Positions 30,401 to 40,400 of a stretch of 64,000 nucleotides of DNA are shown in pieces. The notes under the pieces are model-generated. The model was not told the origin of the DNA, ran no database searches, and saw only the letters and a program-made list of their open reading frames with translations. The DNA comes from Lycocorax pyrrhopterus obiensis (lineage: Eukaryota > Chordata > Aves > Passeriformes > Paradisaeidae): contig JACSVZ010000024.1 of the NCBI GenBank assembly GCA_014706295.1, positions 5,629,969-5,693,968 of the forward strand, given 5' to 3'. The number at the start of each line of letters is the position of its first letter. Within the stretch, counting starts at the first letter, position 1. Both the position numbers and the translations under genes were made by a program.

Positions 30401-31406
30401 TCCATCACATGCCTGCAGTGGCGGCGTGGAGAAACCTTGGAGTTTGGACTGGGCAAGGACACGCTCTGTGCTGTACTGAGAGCTCCTGGGAAGGATGGAA
30501 TTCAGCAAGGACAACATTCCAGGGAATTGGCCTTTCCCTGAGCTCTGCTGCCTGTTCTGAGTGGAATCCAGACCAAGCTTGGAGCCCTTCTGGTCACTGC
30601 CTGTTCTTGCTGAGCAGCTGCTGTGAAAATAAAACTCTCTGTGCTGTCGAGGTGATGACACACCTGGTTTGGAGCAGGCAGAAATTCCTGCTCCAAACCA
30701 GATGTTTGGACAGTGGATTTGCAGGAGTGACCCCCATGGTTGGGTTTTGCTTTGAAAGCCAGGCGGTTTTGCAGTTTAAAAATGTGATTTCCTGAGTTAG
30801 GCTCATCCCTGTGCACAAATCAGATAAAAATCAGGCAGCAAAGTTGTGTTTTTCAAAACACAGAGGGGGCAAAGCTTTGTAACACTCTGAGGCCTGCAGA
30901 TAACCGAGCCCCTTGAAGTGGTTTTGGGTTTTAATCTTGCTTTTCTGAGGCTGCCTAAAGTTCGTGGGGTTTTGTCTGGCTGTTTCAGAACGTGCAAATG
31001 AGAGGGTTTCATGTGGGCACAGCACTTTGTGAGGAAAATTTCCTTTTTGTTTGAAGTTGAGCCTTCAGCCTTTGTGGTGGGCCAGGGAGAAGGAGCTTTG
31101 CAAAGAAGCGCCAGGCAGAATTCCTGAAAGGAACTTTGATGTTCTCACTTCTCAAGGTGCCTTCTTAGGATGGGGTTTCACTTTGAAAACCTCCTACCAA
31201 GAAAATGAGGTGCCAGCTGCGAGCCCCAAGGAAATGGAGATTTGTTTTCAGAGATGCTGCTGCTCCAGCCTCATCCAAGTGCTCCTCTTGTGTTTGTTTT
31301 AACTTTTTGACTGACTTTTTTTTGCAGAAATTACCCAAATTCCAACCCTAACACAGTGGCTGAGCGAGAACTTGGCCAAAAACCACAAATTCCAGAGAAT
31401 TCCTGA
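24456..31406 (+). CDS. S100PBP: S100P-binding protein
   Basis: Coding exons read as 24456-25517, 25738-25835, 26476-26580 and 31328-31406, giving 447 residues (human about 408). The recognisable block is the acidic LDDSLLELSGSE followed by FDYTEEEIQEIL near residues 105-136, which matches the human N-terminal region. The rest of the large exon is Ser/Glu-rich and looks disordered. Later exons are basic (PKKRFSPRC, EEKCGYYLR). The protein is nuclear and binds S100P in mammals; that comes from the family and is not visible here. A non-coding first exon ends at 22782 and exon 2 begins at 24337. The ATG at 24456 was chosen because the upstream frame is closed by TGA at 24345. Exon 5 and the stop are less certain, because I cannot recall the human C-terminus. 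Confidence 0.8.
26920..27060 (-). mobile_element. CR1 LINE fragment, diverged
   Basis: CCAGAATCATCAAAACTGGA, then AAAGATCATCGAGTTCC and the AGGCCTTCCTTGGACACCTC portion resemble a CR1 3' subfamily in reverse orientation. Confidence 0.7.
27073..27152. repeat. Two-copy direct duplication, about 40 bp
   Basis: The segment containing GAATCTTGAGCTCAAGTGCC and GAGATTTGGG appears twice back to back, almost identical. It is a local tandem duplication inside the S100PBP intron. Confidence 0.85.
28160..28395. repeat. AT-rich tandem repeat block
   Basis: It begins with (ACAT)n and (TA)n. About four degenerate units of 40-45 bases follow, each holding AATACAACTTCCATATCTAT and a CCACATTTTTC segment. Confidence 0.75.
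28866..28980 (-). mobile_element. CR1 LINE 3' fragment
   Basis: AATCAAAGAATGGGTTGGGT, then GGAAGGGACCTTAAAGATCG and CTGCCATGAGCAGGGAACCT on the + strand mark a reverse-oriented CR1 end. Confidence 0.85.
30664..30701. repeat. Perfect 15-bp inverted repeat, 8-base loop
   Basis: CTGGTTTGGAGCAGG is followed by CAGAAATT and then CCTGCTCCAAACCAG. Pairing continues past one mismatch for three more bases (ACA at 30660-30662 with TGT at 30703-30705). It could fold as a hairpin in the S100PBP pre-mRNA. Confidence 0.8.
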
Positions 31407-31835
31407 GCACTTCCAGTGTAACCCCATGGATTTTGCTGCTGTGCTGGTTCTTGTTCTGCATTTAGAGGTGTTAATTGATCTGGTTTTTAATGGTTTTAAA
31501 CTTTCATTTGTAACTTCTTCTGTAAAAGCATTTCATGAGGTTTGCCCTTGAGTTTATAAATATTTTGCAGCTTTTAGATGTCACTTTCTTCTTTCCTGTG
31601 CTGCTGAGCAGCTCCAAATGAGTTGGAGGTGGAGAAGTCGATCTTCCCAATGTTCTTCCCAGGGGTGCCAGCAGGGCCTTGTGACTCCTTTAGGTATTTA
31701 TAGGTGGAATTTTGGAGAGCAAATTAAGTTTATTCAGGGAGCAAATCATCTCATATTTTTATCATCGTAATCTGACTATTTTTGGAGATGCTTTTGGCTC
31801 ATGTGATCTTAAAGAAATAAAAATTGATGTTTTTT
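31407..31835 (+). other. S100PBP: S100PBP 3'UTR
   Basis: AT-rich sequence after the stop, with AATAAA at 31816-31821. Further AATAAA copies near 32862 and 32875 allow a longer alternative end. Confidence 0.6.
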
Positions 31836-34800
31836 TAGTGTTCTGGTTCATAGATTTTATTCTTTTGCACCCAAAGTGGGACAGGAGGAAATGGCTTTGG
31901 AAAACAGGCAAAGTTTCTCCCTGTCCTGAATGTGCAGTGACTGAGACGGGGAGAATTGAAATAATTTGTCCAAAGGATGAGCAGTGAAGCTTGGAGCAGA
32001 GCCTGGCACAGAATCCAGGCAGGAGGGAATCCATGGGCAGCACTTTTGGGGCTGGGTTGTCCAGGCAGGGCTGGGGCATGGCCAGTGTCAGGACTTTGTG
32101 ATGTCCTCCAGTGATATCAGCTCCTTGATGCCACCAGAGCCTCTCAGGTGACTTTCACCTCTGTAAATTTTATTCACGGAGAGTTTTGCATCGAGGGAGA
32201 AGGAGAAATCCCTTGGGAGCATGTGGGAGTTGTCAGCACGTGGTGGTTCTTAGCTTTTAAACCACAAATTAAGTTCTTTGTAAAAGGAGTCATTTACCTG
32301 TGGTCTGAGGGCAGTTTCAGCTGATGTGCAGGTCATGGAATCCTGGAATAATTTGGGTTAGAAGAGACATAAAGATCATCCAGTCCCACCCCTGTCAGGG
32401 CAGGGACACCTTCCACTATCCCAGGCTGCTCCAATCACTGTCCAACCCAGCCTTGGACACTTCCAGGGATGGAAACTCTTCTCAGCAAGCAGCACCTGGC
32501 CGTGCCAGGGAGGTGCTGGTGGCATCTCCAGGGGTGCTGTGTCCCAGAGCAGCTCCCCTGGGATGGAGCAGCTGGGGCAGAAGGGGGTTTGTGTTCTTTG
32601 GGAGTGTAAAACTCCCAGGAACGAGCAGTGCTGTGGAGCAGCTCTGCCCTTTGGGAAGGATTTTGGCTTCTGGGCAGCTTTAGTGCTGCAAATTTCCTTC
32701 TTTGACATTGCCAGTGATTCACATCTGAACGGTGGAGAGGGGAGGGAGGGGTTGTGGATTAAGCCTTCATGGAAGGACAAAGTGTTTTGCTGTGTGTTTG
32801 CTGCTATAGAGTAGCCAAGGGCCCTGATGGTGATTTTTTGCTGTAGTAGAACCCAGTGACATCAATAAAAACGGGAATAAAACTGCTTTGTGCAAGCCCT
32901 GCCTGAGCTCTGATGAAATGCCTCACAATTAAAAATTTAATAGCATTCATCAGTGTATTGCAGCCAGCCAACAGCAGCTGGAAAACAATGAGACTGAAAT
33001 GAAACCACTGTGTGGGGGTTTTTTTTCTGCCTTCCTCTCAAAAACCAACCAGCTCTTCCCTACTTTTGTGCTGTGAGGAGGAAGAAATTCCGTCCTGGAA
33101 CTGGAAATAGTGGGAGCTGATAATATTCTCCCTTTGGTTTGAGAGGGTGTTTAGGTGCAGAACAGGTCTGGATGGTATAAATAGGTTTTATTTAGCAGTT
33201 GGTGGCACTAAAAGTGAGGGGTTTTTGTGAGTTCAAAAGGACAACGATGCTGCAAAGTGTCCAATGGCATCGTGGGGCTCTGTCTTCATTGCCTCTGCAT
33301 CCAGTGTGTCCAGATTCCAAGGAAAAAGAGGGTTTTTCTGGCTGCCAGCTCTGCTACCTGCAGCTGGGAATCTGCAATTCAAGCTGTGTCTTCCCTGGCT
33401 CTGACACTAATAATGAAGACTCTTCATTTGGAACTTACTTAACCAAAATTAAGGCTGCTGCCGGAGCCGAAGGAGAATCCAGAATCCTTTTTCCTCCAGA
33501 CTTGTGGGCTGCAGCACCACCGAGGGGGAACCATCATCATTTTAATCCCTGAGGTCACCAGACAATTCAATAGACGCCCGATTTGTGGAGGAAACAGAAG
33601 ATATTTTAGCATAACAAGCGCGTTGATCAGGCAGCTTTTTAACAAACGCTGCGAAGCTGATTGAATTTGGTCAGCTCGGGCGGGCGGCTGCTTCCAGACG
33701 AGGCTGTAATAGCTCATTACACGTCGTTAGGAAGCTTTTTTTCCCCCCCCCCTGCAAATCTGGGGAAATTACATTTGGTGGAACATATGGTGTCATCTCC
33801 AGCTCCCTCCTTGGGAAGCGCAGGCCTCGCCGTGTTTCGATGGGGAAAATGGATGTGCAGCTGTGACATTCGCTTTGGAGTGATGTCACCTTTCGTGTCT
33901 TTGGCAAACACTGGCATCAGCAGCCTGTTCCCCTCCATTTGCATCTCCTCCAGAAAGCCACTACCAGCTGAGATTGTGCTAACACTTTCCGCCGTGTAGG
34001 TGTTTCCTCCTCGGCTTCTATTGAAGTGGCAGGGAATCAAATGCCTCGTGTTCCCGTTTTCCTTGGAGCACGGAGCTTGTGCCGCTGCCTGGTGGCCCGG
34101 GGGAGGGGGGTGACAAGTGGCTGGGGCTGTGTTGTGAGTTGGAAGGACACGCTGTGCAGGATTGTTTGCTCCACACTTCCTCCCGCGGCTCCTCTTGCCT
34201 AAACTCGTGGGGGAGGAATCTATCGGCTAAATTGTACTTGTAGGCATAACATTACAGTGCTTGGAAGGAGGGAGGCGAGCGGTGCTTCACTCGAGACACG
34301 CCCCGAGTTCTGTTTGCAGCTCCTCGCTCCTATTGTGCCCCGAGTCTCTGCTCGGTTGGTTCTTGGAAATCAGCGGGATTCATCCAGAGCCAGCTGCGAG
34401 GGCTGCTTCCCTTTGCTTTTGGGAGATCAGCAGGGAATCAGCCTCTCCGGGATCCCTGGCACAGCAGCCCACTCCCACTTGCTGCTTTTTAGTATTTATT
34501 GAAACCTCCCTTTTCCAGCTCCCGCTTCCAACAATGAGTCAAAATCAGCAGTCAGGGCAAAAAACACGTGGGGGGACGTGGGTGGTCTGTAGGGTGTGTT
34601 GTGCTGTGGCCCAGCATGACTTCCCTCAGTGCGTCTTGGGTTTATTTTTGCTTGATCTCTTGCCTTTATTGACTGTCAAACACCTCGGGAGTATCTTTTG
34701 GCAGCTGCTGATGGGGGTGAGGTGTCTGTTCTAAAGATGGGTTTAGGATTGAACTCACGGTACCGGATTCTGACTCTCATGGGTTACACTGGAGTTTAAT

Positions 34801-35690
34801 ACCCAAACAGCAGTTAAAGCTTTGATGTTTATAACCATCAGAACAGCAGCATTTTAAGTAACTTTCTTCTCCTATAACCTTTTCCTAAAATGTGGAATTA
34901 CTCCATCACTTCAGAGTGGCTGAAAAGTTTCCTTGAAGGGAATCTCTTGAACCGAGTGGTTTGGGGTCCCTGTGTGAGCTGAATTCTACCAGCCTATATT
35001 TGTGTCTCCTCATTTACAGCATGATTTCCTTACTCTCCAAGCCTGCAGTTATGGGGCATCAAAATAACCCTGGCACCTCCTGCCACCCCATGGTGTGAAT
35101 ATTGAACTCTGCCCCACACTGACACTTTGTTTAATTCTGTTCTGCCAAATGAGTGATCACATCTCTGTCAGGAAAGAAAATAGCTTAAACCTGTCCCTAG
35201 GGAACAACAACTGTGAGAAAAAAGGGATATGGCCTGAATTCCCAGGGACAACTGTCTTTAAAAACAGACCCACAACCCCCCGACCTGCCAAATTACCAGG
35301 CTGAATTTCCTCTGGAGCAGCTCTCCGAGGGTTGCTTGCTCGGCTGTCTGCTCCAGGATTAGGAAGGAGCATCTCCCTTATCGTTTTGCACATGCTGTAC
35401 CATCTGTCCTAAGTCTCCCTTTGTAGGGCTGTGGATTCCAAACGCTATTTCTTTCTTGGGAGATAACAGACGTGGCTGAAGAATTTTGGTAGGTAGGGTT
35501 GGGGTGCTATTTATGGTGCAAGGTTTTTTTTGTCCTGCAGCCAGAGCCAACTCTGAACCTCCCTGAGTTTCTCCACCCAGACACTGAGAAAATATTTTAG
35601 GTTTTAGGTCTGGGAAACCCAGAGTCCCCCAGTTCTAGGGTGTGTGTGCTGCTCAAAGCAGGTGAATATGAAATTATTAAATTCAGGCAT
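31836..35690. other. Intergenic interval between S100PBP and FNDC5, tail-to-tail
   Basis: No coding exon is supported. It contains a CR1 fragment at 32334-32470. Stretches at 33560-33730 and 34190-34260 are unique, AT-leaning and keep CG dinucleotides, so they are candidate conserved non-coding elements. The remainder is ordinary unique sequence. Confidence 0.5.
32334..32470 (-). mobile_element. CR1 LINE 3' fragment
   Basis: TCATGGAATCCTGGAATAAT, then AAAGATCATCCAGTCCCACC and GGGACACCTTCCACTATCCC, with CCAGGGATGG at its far end. Reverse orientation. Confidence 0.85.
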
Positions 35691-35719
35691 TACAAGGACA
35701 CAAGAGACGCCTTTAATCT

Positions 35720-35746
35720 TTTATTGTACATTATAAAATGTTTATT
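35720..35746 (-). terminator. FNDC5: FNDC5 poly(A) signals
   Basis: Two AATAAA hexamers on the minus strand lie at 35741-35746 and 35720-35725, with an ATTAAA at 35712-35717. They place the 3' end near 35700 and give a 3'UTR of about 1.7 kb. Confidence 0.65.
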
Positions 35747-36280
35747 GCTCTGTCTGTATCAGAGGTGGTGACCTCTCCTTCTTGGTGATGGAAGAGTATG
35801 TTCAGGCAAAGGATCCACTGGAGACACCTTTGGGGTTGGCCTGGCTGAAACCAGCACATCTGCAGGTGAACTTCCCAGTGCTTTTCTCCCAAAGCAGCTC
35901 TTTGGGAAAGGCTGGTGACAGCAGAAGAGGAGACATGGCAGCTCCTCACTGCCAGGCTGTTCCTTCGCAGGGACTCCCAACCCAGGCTCCTCTGAGTGCA
36001 GGTTTGTTGTGACAGGTTCCAAACCTGCACTCAGGCCAAGCTCTGTTGGCCTTCGATGGAACGAGTCGGATCCTGCCTCATCCCCTCGTGCGTATGGAGT
36101 GGTCTTGTGGAGGAGTTAAATAAATACAGATACCCCACGGCACACTAGAAAGAGTAAATCTTTTTCATGTGATGGTCCTGCATCTACCAGCTTTCCAGAG
36201 CACCAGCAATCCCCAGGGATCCTGTCAGCTTACAAACATCAAGCACTTCCTAAGAGAGAGGAGAACTCCAGCCCCTTTCC

Positions 36281-36325
36281 CATCCATCCATCCATCCATC
36301 CATCCATCCATCCATCCATCCATCC
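36281..36325. repeat. (CATC)n tetranucleotide microsatellite
   Basis: About eleven uninterrupted CATC units lie inside the inferred FNDC5 3'UTR, so they would be transcribed as GATG repeats. Confidence 0.95.
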
Positions 36326-37422
36326 TCATCCCTTTTTGGGAAGGGCTGTCTCCAGCAGGCTCCTGCCATTCCAACCAGAGTGGCGCAGGCAGGACGTGTA
36401 AGGAGAACCAGCCCTTCCACACAGAAACTTTACTAAAAGAAGCATTTTAAGAACTGAAGCCCTCAGAAAAAGGCCCCTCAGGCCAGAGTCTTCCACAATA
36501 AACAGCTCTTGCCCCTGGAGACCTTGCATAGCAACCGGTATCATCAGGTATTTTGTCTTTTTTTTTTGCTGACTGGCTACATTTTTTATGGACCTTTTAT
36601 CCCACTGGTGGTGGACTGAGGCCCAGCTGAAAATACCACGAAGAAAATGGTTGAAATTCTCCTGGAAGCTGAATTACAGCTTCTGGTGTCCCCTCATGTT
36701 GGTCTGTGCCTCAGTGTTCCCCGATTATTTCTGAGGTGAAGAGCACCAGTGTGAGACAGCAACAGTGGAGAATGTGCTGCAGCCTGGCTGGAGAGCAACC
36801 AGGGAAGTTCTCCTGGTGGGAATGGAAACTGGGGGATGCCTTTTTTGTTTTGTTTTGTTTGAAAAACCCACCTGCAAGACGCGTTACACGACACACATCG
36901 ATGAACGAAGCGAGGCCCGAGCGCACAGCAGCCAAAATTTGGCTTCTCGGTGGCGTTTACGATGAGCTTCCCTCCATTCCTGCTCGGAGGGGGACGTGCC
37001 TGATGCCTGGGAATACTGTCGGGATGGAGTGACAGTGAGACCAGAGAAAGACACAACAGAACCTTGTGCATTCCTAAAAACAGGAAAACTGTCCCAGAAG
37101 ACGGAGTGTGAGGGTGGAAAGGAGCGTGGGAGACCATTGTTCCAGGCCAGGTGGTTCACGAGTCACGGATCGCTCTGGCATCGCTGATTCTTCTCCATCT
37201 TCTTTGTTTGGGTGTCAGGGTGGTTTTTTTGGCAGGATTTCCCTTCCTGGCCAGACGTTTTGCAGAACACGGATGAGGAGGAGGTGGATGCCAGCGAGTG
37301 ACAATCAGGAGGTCTCGTTTTCCAAATCGCTCCGACGACAACGTGTCACCTCCCCAGTCATCACGGCTCAGAGGCAGAGAGTGAGAGTGAGGGATGGAGT
37401 CCATCTCTCAGGTGTCAGGCTG

Positions 37423-40400
37423 TCATGCTTCAATGATGTTCACTGAGGGCTTGTTTTTTGGAAACTAGGAGAGAAAACAAAGGAAAGAGGGATGTACGGA
37501 AGGGAAAAATCACATCAGAGCTCAGTGCTGGTCGTGTTTTGTGAAAATTCTCGTTCCCGCCCCCTCATGATGATGAAAAAGGGTCAGAGTTGAGGTTTTA
37601 GGCTTGTGGGGTTCATCGCTGCTTCTGAACCATCATAAATCAGTGAATTGTTTCCAATACTAAATAAATGTGGCGGGGATGTGAACAGAAACACGAGGAA
37701 GTGAAATTAATTGAAATAAGTTTGTATAAATTAAAGCCTTGACCTATTTACACTTTCACATCATGCGTGTTACCATCCTCACTCCCGCTGATTAACTCTC
37801 CAGTTAATTACAAGAGCAACGTCCTCTTTGCCACGTGCCACGCGAGGGCTGCTGTGGGAGGACCCGAGGAACTCTTTTTTATTTTTTCCTCTCCAGAGAA
37901 GCTCAGATAATCCAGAAACGTGGCTTGAAATCTGATTTCTCACGGCCACACAGGATCCAGGAGGTGGGAGTGAAGCGCTGCCGTCCTGATCAGCAGAGCC
38001 GTGGGTTTGGAGGGTGTTCCCTTCCCTCATCCCGGCTGGGAGCAGGGAGTGGGGGGAGGATTTTTAATTTTGGGGGGTGATTTAGCACAAATCGGTTGTG
38101 TTCCCTGCCCACAGCTCTCACCTTGCTGCGCAGGAGGCCCCCGCCCTGGTGCTCGGGAGTGCTGTTCTCCGAGGCGCTCTTGGCTTTCTCCTTGCTGTTG
38201 TTTGGCTCGTTATCTTTGATGATATCGTACTGTCTGCAGAACAGGGCGATCACCCCTGACGGGACAAAGCACCGGCCGTCACACAAACGAGCTCAGCAGC
38301 CCGCAGAGATCACAGATCCCTTCTGGCCGGCCTCGGCAGCGTTCCCAGTTCCTCCCATCCCACAGCCGGGCAGCCCTCTGGCTCTTCCCTTCCCTTAATT
38401 CCATGCTAAACTAGTTAGGCAGGACGACAGAAGATTAATTATAGCCCAGCCTCGCTGTTACAAAGTGTTTTAAGCCCTGCATTTGGACCTGGACCAACAC
38501 CAACCCCGCGGTTCAGCGAGCACAGGAGCTCCTGGAATTTCTGCCCGGTGCAAAATCCTCTGATCCCTGTCCTCTGGAGGGAGGAGAAGGAACTGGAGCT
38601 GCCAGAGGAGAGGCAGGTTCTGAACCTGGCAGAGGAGAGGGAGGTTCTGGACCTGGTAGAGGAGAGGCAGGTTCTGAACCTGGTAGAGGAGAGGGAGGTT
38701 CTGGAGCTGCCAGAGGAGAGGCAGGATCTGAACCCGGCAGAGGAGAGGCAGGTTCTGGAGCTGCCAGAGGAAAGGGAGGTTCTGGAGCTGCCAGAGGAAA
38801 GGGAGGTTCTGAAGCTGCCAGAGGAGAGGCAGGTTCTGAATCCGGCAGAAGAGAAGCAGGATCTGAACCCGGCAGAGGAAAGGGAGGTTCTGAAGCTGCC
38901 AGAGGAGAGGCAGGTTCTGAACCTGGTAGAGGAGAGGCAGGTTCTGGAGCTGCCAGAGGAGAGGGAGGTTCTGAACCCAGCAGAGGAAAGGGAGGTTCTG
39001 GAGCTGGCAGAGGAGAGGCAGGATCTGAACCTGGCAGAGAAGAAGCAGGTTCTGGAGCTGGCAGAGGAGAGGCAGGATCTGAACCCGGCAGAAGAGAAGC
39101 AGGTTGTGGAGCTGCCAGCACCTGCGAATGGGCAGCAGCACAAGCTGCGAGTGGAAATTTCCTCCCCCACACACCCAGGCACGTGGAGAGGGAAGCAGGG
39201 GCAGCCGTGGCACGTAAGATGACTGCAAATGTCTGGCTGAGAAGGTTTTATGTGATGTTTCGACCAAATAGCATCTCTGCCTGCTCATTCCAGACACGTC
39301 GGGGAAGTAGATCCTGGCAGATGCTGCTTTTCCCTCCCTGAAAAATCTTCCTTAATAGCAAAATATGTTTCAGTCTTGCAGCAGCACATCACAAACTGCT
39401 CTATAAAGTGAGTGTGGCAGTTGCCCCCAGGCTTTCCTGATAAACACAGTGGCCCAAATTCTTTCTTTGGGAATGGGGATAAATGGCTGATTCCAGGAGA
39501 AAAGACGTTAACATCTGCCACAGCCACACCTTGTGTGATTTCCATGGGTAAAACTGAGGCACAAAAACATAAAAAAATTCCAGAAACACGAGAGCTGGGG
39601 TTTGGCTCAGTCCAGAGCTCTGGTTTGGACTGGTTCCATTTGGATTTGGCCAAATGTTGTCACACAGGACCGGTTAAAAGCTGGAAGGAGGTTTTTGTGA
39701 AGACAGATTCTCCCCACACCCCCTTTCCTTTTTAAATGTAAGTAATTTGTCTGGAAGGGAAATTGTGGGATTAGCAAATTCTTTGTTCCCAGCTGATCCG
39801 AGTCTCAGATTATTCTACAGCGGGAGCTGAATCAGTTGTTCAGTCACCCCATGTAATTATTCATGATTATTTTCCCTGGCAGGGCATTGAAATTGGGATG
39901 TGCACAACTAAAACATGGCATAAATGCTGGGAAAAAAAACATGGCCTAGAGGTTTTGGAAGTCTTCTAATTTCATTTAGGTTTTCATGTGGTTATTGGCT
40001 TTAGGAATAATTTGCTGTCCATCTCTCTGGAGATGCAAATAAGGGCAAAAAACCCAATATTATTATACATGGAGCTGGCTCAGTGTCACCTGGATTCCTC
40101 CATCCCCTTCTGTGATGGGGAAATATCTGTGGAAAATTTATAGATAAAAAATAAAAATAAAAGTAAAAATAAAAATAGAATAGAAATAAGAAATAGAATA
40201 GAAATAGAAATAGAAATAGAAATAGAAATAGAAATAGTGGGTATGGTGAGCAAGACTCTTAAATCTCTGTTTTGCCTGAGCACTGGAATTGTATAATATC
40301 CAGAAAATTACTGCAACCTGGAATATCTGAAGGACTCAAGGCATATCCTGTTGGATATTTGCATCCCTGGAAACGTTCCAGGACAGGGCTTGGAGCAACC

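Larger units (their letters stand above)
26581..31327 (+). other. S100PBP: S100PBP last intron
   Basis: A 4.7-kb AT-richer intron. It contains CR1 pieces at 26920-27060 and 28866-28980, a 40-base direct duplication at 27073-27152, an AT-rich tandem block at 28160-28395 and a perfect 15-base inverted repeat at 30664-30701. I find no supported exon in it. Confidence 0.6.
35700..37422 (-). other. FNDC5: FNDC5 3'UTR
   Basis: Runs from the TGA at 37423-37425 to the AATAAA pair. It contains a (CATC)n microsatellite at 36281-36325. No open frame in it looks like a protein. Confidence 0.55.

Noticed and set aside
30664..30701. MicroRNA precursor
   Set aside because: The stem is about 15-18 bp with an eight-base loop, shorter than a typical precursor. 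Kept only as an inverted-repeat finding.
38080..38286. FNDC5 ending by read-through after LLRSK (about 40 extra residues)
   Set aside because: A good donor follows AAG and a downstream exon with a plausible conserved tail exists, so read-through is at most a minor form.
38581..39117. CRISPR-like array
   Set aside because: Units are contiguous with no spacers, and the DNA is vertebrate.
38548..39222. A 224-residue acidic repeat protein on the + strand, and 247-275-residue Ser- or Leu-rich proteins on the - strand
   Set aside because: All come from the same 27-bp array, which leaves several frames open by arithmetic. It lies in an FNDC5 intron with no promoter, splice or family support.
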